DNA of 64,000 nt from Chitinophaga eiseniae (GTDB taxonomy: Bacteria > Bacteroidota > Bacteroidia > Chitinophagales > Chitinophagaceae). The notes under the pieces are model-generated. The model was given only the letters and a program-made list of their open reading frames with translations. It did no database searches and was not told where the DNA came from. The DNA lies in assembly GCF_012641265.1 (NCBI RefSeq), contig NZ_JABAHZ010000001.1:1497446-1561445 (forward strand). Reading direction: 5' to 3'. The position numbers and the translations under genes are program-made. This document shows, piece after piece, positions 46,080-52,948 of the stretch. Within the stretch, counting starts at the first letter, position 1. Every line of letters begins with the position of its first letter.

Positions 46080-46104
46080 ATTTGCGTATATACATCAAAG
46101 AGGG

Positions 46105-46533
46105 TTACTTGCATGGCCCATTAACAACCACTGTTTTCCCGGTTTGTAAGCTCTGCTTCAATGCAAGCTGCACCATTTGCACCACATGTTGCCGCCGCTC
46201 GTCAGTGGATGCTGTTACCAGGTTACCCTCCATGTCAATATCTGCGATAACGTTATTACCAGCCACATTATTTGTTGTTATTTTCCAGTTGCGGCCACCG
46301 CCGCTAATAACACCAAATACTTCCAAAAATATGGTCCCTTCTGTAATCCTGAAGGGTGGCACTTCCCATATAACAGGGAATGTCAGTTTTGTAATCGCAT
46401 TTTCGGCGTCGCTCAAATTATCTGACGATGGCGTTGCGGCATGCAGAATATCACCTGTAATGGTATTCGTTACGGCACACTGAGGGTCATTAAATGCCTG
46501 TAGCGGTGCAGTGGGTTGCATTTTCTCATTCAT
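46105..46533 (-). CDS. Hypothetical protein
   Basis: A 142-aa protein with no match I recognise. It has no signal peptide and only one mildly hydrophobic stretch (GTIFLEVFGVISGGG). It begins MNEKMQPTAPLQAFNDPQCAVTN and has a central beta-like part (WKITTNNVAGNNVIADIDMEGNLVT) and a short helical end (RRQHVVQMVQLALKQSLQ). Function is unknown. It is a monocistron between the flavohemoglobin and secreted-protein genes. Confidence 0.5.
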   Translation of the reverse strand: MNEKMQPTAPLQAFNDPQCAVTNTITGDILHAATPSSDNLSDAENAITKLTFPVIWEVPPFRITEGTIFLEVFGVISGGGRNWKITTNNVAGNNVIADIDMEGNLVTASTDERRQHVVQMVQLALKQSLQTGKTVVVNGPCK

Positions 46534-46684
46534 GGCAAAATTTTTATTGGTTATTTTGAAAAAGGGTATCCGGTATCTTGAGGCACGTTGATACTACGAT
46601 AATGGGTGTAACCTACACAAACGAATTTCACGAAAAATAGTTCATCGGTGGAGAAAGTTTACCAAAATCTCCCGTAATGCACTT

Positions 46685-47122
46685 TTAGAACAATTGCCCC
46701 GGAGAGCCTTTGACTTTTAAGGTACGATACCCCACATAATATACCTGGAGTTCCTTCAGCGCGGAAGATGTATTTACCTCAAACCGCCCCTGGGCGTCTG
46801 TGTCAATGGTTTCATCGCTACCATTCTTCCTTTTCAACTTAATCCGAGCGCCCCGAAGCAGCTCATTAGTTTCTACATCTTGTACAATACCCGCTGCTTT
46901 TTGTCCATCGATATCTTTCAGGGTCAGCCTTATTTCTCTCTGAACGACACAACCATCCCTGCCGGCAATGCCATACTGAGGGAAGCGGTCAATTATTAAC
47001 TGGTTGCAATCCTTCCCATTATAAAATAGTGTTGCGTATTTGCCTTTTTCCTGCGCCGCACCGGCTAAGGAACCCGATAAGGCAATAACGAGTACAGTCA
47101 GCGATCTTAAAAAGGGAAGCAT
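46685..47122 (-). CDS. Secreted protein with carboxypeptidase-regulatory-like domain
   Basis: A 145-aa protein with a signal peptide (FLRSLTVLVIALSGSLAGAAQ). Residues about 75-140 form a CarboxypepD-reg-like beta-sandwich (AAGIVQDVETNELLRGARIKLKRKNGSDETIDTDAQGRFEVNTSSALKELQVYYVGYRTLKVKG). The segment before it (GKDCNQLIIDRFPQYGIAGRDGCVVQREI) contains two Cys that could bond. Domains like this sit at the start of SusC proteins; here the module stands alone with no barrel, so it could be a free-standing binding domain or a truncated gene. No partner is adjacent. Confidence 0.65.
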   Translation of the reverse strand: MLPFLRSLTVLVIALSGSLAGAAQEKGKYATLFYNGKDCNQLIIDRFPQYGIAGRDGCVVQREIRLTLKDIDGQKAAGIVQDVETNELLRGARIKLKRKNGSDETIDTDAQGRFEVNTSSALKELQVYYVGYRTLKVKGSPGQLF

Positions 47123-47193
47123 TTTAATTCTTTTAATTTAAGATATTGAATTTCTATGATAGCTGCATGATTTCTATTCGAAACAAAATTGCC

Positions 47194-47201
47194 TATTTTT
47201 G
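47194..47201 (+). promoter_or_regulatory. Candidate -7 box upstream of the DUF2200 gene
   Basis: TATTTTTG fits TAnnTTTG and is 68 nt before the ATG at 47270. No clear TTG stands at -33. It argues for the late start of the DUF2200 gene. Confidence 0.4.
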
Positions 47202-47269
47202 CCAGGAAGAACAGTGCCGGGGTTTTGGCCCATTTATTTCAACCTATCACTGCTGTAAAAAAAATTATC

Positions 47270-47623
47270 ATGAATCACAACGAGCGCGTTTACAAAATGA
47301 TCTTTGCCAGTGTATATCCGTTATATATACAAAAAGTGGAAAGAAAAGGGCGTACCAAAGCGGAAGTAGATGAAATTATATATTGGCTGACAGGCTATAA
47401 CCAGCAGACATTACAACAAAAAATTGACGATAAAAGCGATTTCGAAACCTTCTTCGCCCAGGCGCCGCAGATGAATCCGAATGTTTCAAAAATCACCGGT
47501 GTCATTTGTGGTTACCGGGTAGAAGATATCGAAGATAAACTCATGCAACAGGTGCGCTATTTAGATAAGCTGGTGGATGAATTAGCTAAGGGAAAGGCCA
47601 TGGAGAAGATTCTAAGGAAGTAA
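47270..47623 (+). CDS. DUF2200 family protein
   Basis: From the ATG at 47270 the product is 117 aa, the family size; the frame extends back to 47189 but that part covers a -7 box. Motifs include [45 protein letters not shown] (about 1-45), [49 protein letters not shown] (about 58-106). This small helical protein is widespread, and its function is not known. It is convergent with the Crp/Fnr gene, only 5 nt apart at the stop codons. Confidence 0.9.
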   Translation: MNHNERVYKMIFASVYPLYIQKVERKGRTKAEVDEIIYWLTGYNQQTLQQKIDDKSDFETFFAQAPQMNPNVSKITGVICGYRVEDIEDKLMQQVRYLDKLVDELAKGKAMEKILRK

Positions 47624-47628
47624 ACTTA

Positions 47629-48348
47629 TCAGGAAGACGCATTCATGTAACCGGAAAGATCGATTAGCTTTTTCACGTCATAGATAAATATTTTTCGTCC
47701 CTGCGTATCCAATATACCGAGTTTTTTAAATTCTGTTAAAGCCCGGACTACATTTTCGATCCCGGTACCTACTATACCTGCCAAATCGCTCCGTGACATG
47801 CCTATCTCTACCGGGTTCCCGGCGATAGTGCCTTCCTTGAATTTTTCCCGCAATACGATCAATGCAATGGCCAGCCGCTCTCTCACTGACTTTTGCGCAA
47901 ACACCGAAATGCTGGTGGTCAGCACCGTAAATTCATGGCTTAACGTTTTGAGCAACTTTTGCGACAAGGTGGTTGAATGCTCCAGGGTGAGCAGGAAATC
48001 TTCTTTGGGTATGAATACAACAACGCTATTCTCCAACGCCGCGGCGGCATCAGGATACCGCTCTTCCGCCAGTACCGCGTGATACCCGATTAACTCCCCA
48101 TTATTCGCTACGTAAATGATCTGTTCTTTTCCTTCCCTGTCTGTCCGGTACTTTTTTACTTTACCCTGTTTGATGAAAAAAATATCTTTGGGGAAAGTAC
48201 CCTCTCTGAACAATACCTCGTTCTTATGGATGCGCTGTTCTGTTGCATGGGCAAATAGCTGATCGTGTTCTTCGGCCGGAAGATCATGTAATATGGACTG
48301 TGATTTAAAGTTCCATTTATCAATAGGGAAAAGGCCCTCTAAACTCAT
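47629..48348 (-). CDS. Crp/Fnr-family transcription regulator
   Basis: The ATG at 48348 yields 239 aa; an earlier start at 48405 would overlap the palindrome at 48365-48388. The cNMP-like sensor domain spans about 15-130 (HKNEVLFREGTFPKDIFFIKQGKVKKYRTDREGKEQIIYVANNGELIGYHAVLAEE). A long dimer helix (LSQKLLKTLSHEFTVLTTSISVF) leads to a winged helix IGMSRSDLAGIVGTGIENVVRALTEFKKLGILDTQGRKIFI (about 183-223). There are no N-terminal Cys for an Fe-S cluster. It probably represses itself through the palindrome 17 nt ahead. It is divergent from the SulP gene. Confidence 0.9.
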   Translation of the reverse strand: MSLEGLFPIDKWNFKSQSILHDLPAEEHDQLFAHATEQRIHKNEVLFREGTFPKDIFFIKQGKVKKYRTDREGKEQIIYVANNGELIGYHAVLAEERYPDAAAALENSVVVFIPKEDFLLTLEHSTTLSQKLLKTLSHEFTVLTTSISVFAQKSVRERLAIALIVLREKFKEGTIAGNPVEIGMSRSDLAGIVGTGIENVVRALTEFKKLGILDTQGRKIFIYDVKKLIDLSGYMNASS

Positions 48349-48364
48349 AAATAAACCAGTAAAG

Positions 48365-48388
48365 AAAAATTGACTTTTATCAATTTTT
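48365..48388. promoter_or_regulatory. FNR/CRP-type palindrome upstream of the Crp/Fnr gene
   Basis: AAAAATTGA-CTTTTA-TCAATTTTT has perfect 9-bp arms and contains TTGA-N6-TCAA, close to the FNR/CRP half-site. It lies 17 nt before the regulator ATG and some 167 nt before the SulP ATG, so it is a good site for autoregulation. Confidence 0.75.
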
Positions 48389-48421
48389 GAATTGAGAAAT
48401 TGCAATGTAACGAACTTACAA

Positions 48422-48452
48422 CAAAGGTACCTTTGCAGTATGAATATTACAA
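48422..48452. promoter_or_regulatory. Palindromic double -7 box between Crp/Fnr and SulP
   Basis: CAAAGGTACCTTTG (48422-48435) is a perfect palindrome carrying TACCTTTG on both strands, each an exact TAnnTTTG. For the minus strand TTG (48452-48450) lies 20 nt upstream of the box, a proper promoter for the regulator gene. On the plus strand the nearest TTG is 25 nt away (48400-48402), so that direction is less sure. Confidence 0.68.
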
Positions 48453-48554
48453 CTATTTCACGCCCAGTGGTTCCCTTTACTATTCCCCTATCCCTGTGTG
48501 CTCCCGGAAATAATCAAACGCGGATCCACGGTCAGCAATAACCTCCGACACCTC

Positions 48555-50204
48555 ATGTTTACGCCGAAATTATTTCAAACCTTAAGAACATATACCTGGG
48601 CACAATTGCTGAAAGATCTGCTTGCCGGCGTAATTGTGGGCATTGTGGCCCTGCCGCTGGCCATCGCCTTTGCCATTGCTTCGGGTGTTTCCCCGGAAAA
48701 AGGAATTTACACGGCCATCATAGCCGGCTTTATTATTTCTGCCTTTGGCGGTAGCCGCGTGCAGATAGGAGGACCTACCGGTGCCTTCATCGTTATTGTG
48801 TATGGAATTGTACAAACAAATGGTGTAAACGGGCTGATCATCGCCACCTTTATTGCGGGCGTATTGCTGATGCTGATGGGGTTTGCCCGCCTGGGAAGCG
48901 TAATCAAATATATTCCTCATCCATTGATAGTCGGGTTTACGACCGGGATCGCCGTTATCATCTTTTCTTCCCAGATAAAAGACTTCCTGGGCCTGCAAAT
49001 GGGCGCCGTACCAGCCGATTTTATTGGTAAATGGGAATCGTATTTCCAACATATGCAAACCATTAACTGGTATGCGGCAGGCATTGCTGTTGTTACCATC
49101 CTCATATCCATATTCTTTCCCCGTATTACCCGGGCGGTACCCGGGTCATTGGTGGCCATCATTTTAACTACCTTCACCGTACAACTGTTACACTTACCTG
49201 TTGAAACCATTGGCAGCCGGTTTGGACATATTCCGTCCTCACTGCCCCTACCCGTTCTCCCGCCCCTGAATATGCATACGATCCGGGATGCCATTCAACC
49301 GGCCATCGCCATTGCGTTGCTGGGCGGGATAGAATCGCTGTTATCGGCCGTAGTGGCGGATGGCATGATAGGCGGTCACCACAAGAGCAATATGGAACTG
49401 GTAGCCCAGGGAGGAGCCAATATAGCGTCTGCCCTCTTTGGCGGCATCCCTGCAACGGGAGCCATTGCCCGCACTGCCACCAATGTAAAAAGTGGCGGCC
49501 GCACGCCGGTTGCCGGTATCATTCATGCCATTACCCTGCTGGTCATCCTGCTGCTGGTAGGCCAATGGGCCACTTTTATCCCCATGAGCTGCCTGTCAGG
49601 GATACTGGTGATCGTAGCTTACAATATGAGTGAATACGAAACTTTCTTCGACATTGCCCGTGGCTCCCGGAGCGATGCCGCCGTATTACTGACTACGTTT
49701 TTCCTGACTGTATTGTTTGATCTCACTATTGCCATCGAAGTAGGCATGGTACTGGCTACATTCCTCTTCATGCGCCGGATGATCCAGATCAGCGACGTAA
49801 ATATCCTTTTAAAGGAAAACGACAAAACAGACGATCCACTGGCGGTCAACAAATTCAATATCCCGAAAGGTGTTGAAGTATTTGAACTCAACGGTCCCTT
49901 ATTCTTTGGCGCCGCCTATAAGTTCAAGGATTCAATACAACTGATCGAGAAAAAGCCCAGCGTGCTTATTGTACGTATGCGCAATGTACCGGTGATTGAC
50001 GCCACCGGCCTGCATACGATCAAAGATGTACTGCGTACCTGCGACAGAGCCCATATCCGCCTCATCATATCGGGACTGCAACCTGAAGTAAGGGAGTCGT
50101 TCAAGAAAAGCCGGTTGCTTTTCAGGATTGGGAAACGCTATGTAGTGGAGGATTTCCCGGCGGCATTGCAGGTAGCGAAGCAGGTGTTGGAAGAAGGGTG
50201 GTGA
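48555..50204 (+). CDS. SulP-family anion transporter with STAS domain
   Basis: The ATG at 48555 gives 549 aa (start MFTPKLFQTLRTYTWAQ); the upstream ATG at 48498 adds 19 unlike residues. The membrane part shows 10-12 helices with LLAGVIVGIVALPLAIAFAIASGVSPEKGIYTAIIAGF (about 23-60) and GGSRVQIGGPTGAFIVIV (about 64-81), the SulP anion-pore signature. The C-terminal cytoplasmic STAS domain starts near residue 435 (GVEVFELNGPLFFGAAYKFKDSIQL.. RNVPVIDATGLHTIKDVLR). Likely substrates are sulfate, bicarbonate or another dicarboxylate/anion. It is divergent from the Crp/Fnr gene and may be controlled by it. Confidence 0.93.
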   Translation: MFTPKLFQTLRTYTWAQLLKDLLAGVIVGIVALPLAIAFAIASGVSPEKGIYTAIIAGFIISAFGGSRVQIGGPTGAFIVIVYGIVQTNGVNGLIIATFIAGVLLMLMGFARLGSVIKYIPHPLIVGFTTGIAVIIFSSQIKDFLGLQMGAVPADFIGKWESYFQHMQTINWYAAGIAVVTILISIFFPRITRAVPGSLVAIILTTFTVQLLHLPVETIGSRFGHIPSSLPLPVLPPLNMHTIRDAIQPAIAIALLGGIESLLSAVVADGMIGGHHKSNMELVAQGGANIASALFGGIPATGAIARTATNVKSGGRTPVAGIIHAITLLVILLLVGQWATFIPMSCLSGILVIVAYNMSEYETFFDIARGSRSDAAVLLTTFFLTVLFDLTIAIEVGMVLATFLFMRRMIQISDVNILLKENDKTDDPLAVNKFNIPKGVEVFELNGPLFFGAAYKFKDSIQLIEKKPSVLIVRMRNVPVIDATGLHTIKDVLRTCDRAHIRLIISGLQPEVRESFKKSRLLFRIGKRYVVEDFPAALQVAKQVLEEGW

Positions 50205-50238
50205 TAGTGGTACTTCAGCGCGACACATTCCAGCCGTA

Positions 50239-51540
50239 CTACAGCGGCGGCGTACTTAACCGCCCAATTTTCCGGGCAAACCGCTGATGAAGTGCCTCCC
50301 ACATTTCCGCATATTCGGGCTTGTCATACCGCTGCTGCGCATAAGCATACGTAGCGGGCGACAAATGCCAATTGAATATATTCTCCAGGTACTTGATATC
50401 ATCGGCCATTACCCGCTCCAGTACTTTCTGCTTTGATACGCCAGCTTGTTGACAGTACCGGTCCAGCCATGCGCCGCGACCACTCTTTACATACAGTACC
50501 AGCATATCTTCTGTAATAAAAACAAGGGGTACGTGTTCCATCTGCCAGTCATTATTTTTGATGACGGTGCATAACAGCGCGTGTTCGTATAGCCGTTCTG
50601 GTATATCATATTTCAGAATAGCGCCGTGTTCCGCGGCAATATAGCAGAGTTCCCGTGTGATCAGTTCAGGCGGCAGGTAACGCAACGCTTTCCCATCCCG
50701 TGTAGCTGCGGCGGTAGCCAGTTCGGCAGTGATGGCCCCTGGCGGGAAATACTGCAACGCCCCGATATAATAGGCCATGGCCTCGTGGCAAAGGTTGTTG
50801 GTACGCATTTCCATGGGCACCCGTTTCAGGTCGCGCCAGTTACGGCGTACTTTGGTGCGCCAATACTCGAGGGTCCTTTCCAGTGGCTGCACTACGCTTT
50901 CCCCGGCAGCCAGGTCGCGGCGAATTTCTTCTAAGTCGGTGGTCATGGGGTTACTGAGCAGCACCCGTAGATTATCGGAAATGACCGGATCACCATCTTC
51001 AGATTCTCCGCATTGATTGGCTTCGGGGCTTTCCGGATCGCGGTCGTTATAATAAAACTGGCTGATCTCCTTCCTGAAAGGCATGAGGTAATAATCCTCC
51101 ACGATCATGATGGGCGCGGTAATCACACCATCGCATCGCATCCAGCCATGGTTATAGTGCAACATGATCATTTCATCAACCTTCACATTTCCCTCCACAC
51201 GAACAGGTGAACCGCCAATTAAGAGATTACGGCAGGTGAGGTTGCCAGCCACATACAAGAATGGGCCATAGTCGCCTTCTTCATTGAGTATACCGCCGTC
51301 GACGGTGAGATGGCCGATTACCACGAATCCCAATGGTGGCCGGCCGTCGGGCATCTTATCCAGTTTATCGGTGTCGAGTATTAAGTCGCCCGCCAGGTGA
51401 AGGTCGCCCTTATGCACATAAAAGTAGCCATCCGTTCCAACCATATCCATGAAAGCTTCTTCACTCTCGAGCACTTTTATGTGTACCTGGTGCTGATTCA
51501 ACGCCTGCTGAGCGGGAACAATCTGAAATTCTCTAAGCAT
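50239..51540 (-). CDS. Unknown protein: N-terminal beta-solenoid, C-terminal helical repeats
   Basis: I cannot name the family of this 433-aa soluble protein. The N-terminal half (about 40-150) consists of regular beta-turns (GYFYVHKGDLHLAGDLILD; FVVIGHLTVDGGILN; PFLYVAGNLTCRNLLIGGSPVRVEGNVKVDEMI), like a right-handed beta-helix or bactofilin-type fold. The C-terminal part (about 250-420) has short helical repeats with a YxPPELITRELC-type consensus, resembling DUF4116 repeats (LQYFPPGAITAELATAAA; LRYLPPELITRELCYIAA; HVPLVFITEDMLVLYV). No signal peptide. It follows the GreA-like gene by 21 nt. Confidence 0.6.
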   Translation of the reverse strand: MLREFQIVPAQQALNQHQVHIKVLESEEAFMDMVGTDGYFYVHKGDLHLAGDLILDTDKLDKMPDGRPPLGFVVIGHLTVDGGILNEEGDYGPFLYVAGNLTCRNLLIGGSPVRVEGNVKVDEMIMLHYNHGWMRCDGVITAPIMIVEDYYLMPFRKEISQFYYNDRDPESPEANQCGESEDGDPVISDNLRVLLSNPMTTDLEEIRRDLAAGESVVQPLERTLEYWRTKVRRNWRDLKRVPMEMRTNNLCHEAMAYYIGALQYFPPGAITAELATAAATRDGKALRYLPPELITRELCYIAAEHGAILKYDIPERLYEHALLCTVIKNNDWQMEHVPLVFITEDMLVLYVKSGRGAWLDRYCQQAGVSKQKVLERVMADDIKYLENIFNWHLSPATYAYAQQRYDKPEYAEMWEALHQRFARKIGRLSTPPL

Positions 51541-51561
51541 CTTGCTAAGATCGGATAATTC

Positions 51562-52029
51562 TCAGAATACGTCAAGGATCACCGTACTCACTTTATTGAA
51601 TGGAAAATTATCTCCGGCATTCTTGTGTAGTAACAACTTAGCCAGGGGGGTATAAGGAGATAGAAAAAATACGGGGCGACCATCAACCAGCTGCTTGCCT
51701 AATCCCGCTGCGATAAAAAACGATTGTTCTTCACATTGTACAAAGGCGCCGGTTTGAACAGTGGTGTAAATGACGTCGGCTTTTACTTCCTGTAACCTGG
51801 CCAGTTCTTTCATCGTTTCCGCCAGCTGCCGGGCATACATATCTTTCTCGAGATGCCCCATGGCTCTCCCGGTTTCGTATTTATCGCCGGCTGAACTTTT
51901 ACTGTCGCTATTGGCGGCCTCCTGGGCGCTATCCATAGCCGCTTTGGTAACGGCAATACGATCTGATATAATATGCAGCCCTGCCTGTTTCAGATTGGCT
52001 TTAAAGGCGATCTTTTCCTCACTTGTCAT
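51562..52029 (-). CDS. GreA/GreB-like protein
   Basis: A 155-aa protein in which residues 1-80 look like a helical coil (FKANLKQAGLHIISDRIAVTKAAMDSAQEAANSDSKSSAGDKYETGRAMGHLEKDMYARQLAETMKELARL). Residues about 85-155 resemble the GreA/GreB C-terminal FKBP-like domain (VQTGAFVQCEEQSFFIAAGLGKQLVDGRPVFFLSPYTPLAKLLLHKNAGDNFPFN). Proteins of this kind in Bacteroidota are often mislabelled as 3-oxoacyl-ACP synthase. The acidic tip residues of true GreA coils are not obvious, so transcript-cleavage activity is doubtful. Confidence 0.65.
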   Translation of the reverse strand: MTSEEKIAFKANLKQAGLHIISDRIAVTKAAMDSAQEAANSDSKSSAGDKYETGRAMGHLEKDMYARQLAETMKELARLQEVKADVIYTTVQTGAFVQCEEQSFFIAAGLGKQLVDGRPVFFLSPYTPLAKLLLHKNAGDNFPFNKVSTVILDVF

Positions 52030-52083
52030 GAATGGTGGATTGGACCGGGCAAGTTAAGCAAATTCTCCCACCAAACCAGTCTG

Positions 52084-52920
52084 CTACTTATTATACACGG
52101 GACTTCTCTTCAGCATATAAAACAGGGCATCATGATACGATCCTTCATTATTTAAAAAAGCCGTACGCCTGTTGGCAAATATCTTCTCATTTTGCTTATT
52201 AAAAATTCCCAGGGTCACTTCATTCTCATACTGGTTTTCAGTGGTGGTGTTGTTGGAGTTATCGTGCTGCTTTTTATTGTCTTCATACTTCGTGGTACTG
52301 CTGCTGGACGAGTTCACGCTTTCCTTTACGCTGCGGGATAAAGTACCCTGCAATACAAATTCCGCCCCTAATATCCTGCAAAGTTCATCGTAGGTATATC
52401 CCTTAATCGTATTGGCGTCGATACCTTTTCTGTACAATAACGCATTGGTGGTGGCAGGGTCCTGGAACTTATACGATCCGTTTCGTTTGCTCAGGTACAG
52501 GTAAGTATCATTCTGCAATTTCTCCCCTTTTTCTACCACCTGTTGCAAGGGTTCATTCATCGCGATATATTTAAACGGCAGAATAGCCACCAGACCGGGT
52601 TCGATGGGCCTACCATTGTCAACAGGCTCCTTGCCTGTGTTAGCAGATGGTGCGCTGATCACTTCTACTCTTCCGCTCGCAAAGGTAATTTTATTGATAT
52701 CCGCCTTGTTCAGTTCATATACCAGCGTTTCCCCGGTATGAATAAATTTAATGGTGCTGGCACGCATTTCAGTGATCTTGCCATGCTTTTCTTCCCCATT
52801 GAGCATCAGTATCACATCTTCCTTACCTGGAGCCGTTTTGGCGGTTTGTGCTTTTAAAAAAGAAAAGGCGCTCAGCAATATCACTACAACCGTCACTAAA
52901 CATTTCAATGCTTTGGTCAT
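52084..52920 (-). CDS. Secreted protein of unknown function, possibly CsgG/LpoB-like
   Basis: A 278-aa protein with a signal peptide (VVVILLSAFSFLKAQ). The mature start (about 30-85) has strands with KEDVILMLNGEEKHGKITEMRASTIKFIHTG. Residues about 105-200 (VAILPFKYIAMNEPLQQVVEKGEKLQNDTYLYLSK.. YDELCRILGAEFVLQGTLSRSV) look like the surface-assembly domain of CsgG/LpoB-type proteins. This is a tentative match. A low-complexity Ser/Thr/Asn stretch (about 204-225) follows. It lies 28 nt after the TonB-dependent receptor gene on the same strand. Confidence 0.55.
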   Translation of the reverse strand: MTKALKCLVTVVVILLSAFSFLKAQTAKTAPGKEDVILMLNGEEKHGKITEMRASTIKFIHTGETLVYELNKADINKITFASGRVEVISAPSANTGKEPVDNGRPIEPGLVAILPFKYIAMNEPLQQVVEKGEKLQNDTYLYLSKRNGSYKFQDPATTNALLYRKGIDANTIKGYTYDELCRILGAEFVLQGTLSRSVKESVNSSSSSTTKYEDNKKQHDNSNNTTTENQYENEVTLGIFNKQNEKIFANRRTAFLNNEGSYHDALFYMLKRSPVYNK

Positions 52921-52948
52921 GATAAAAATATTAGGATTTTCAAAATTG

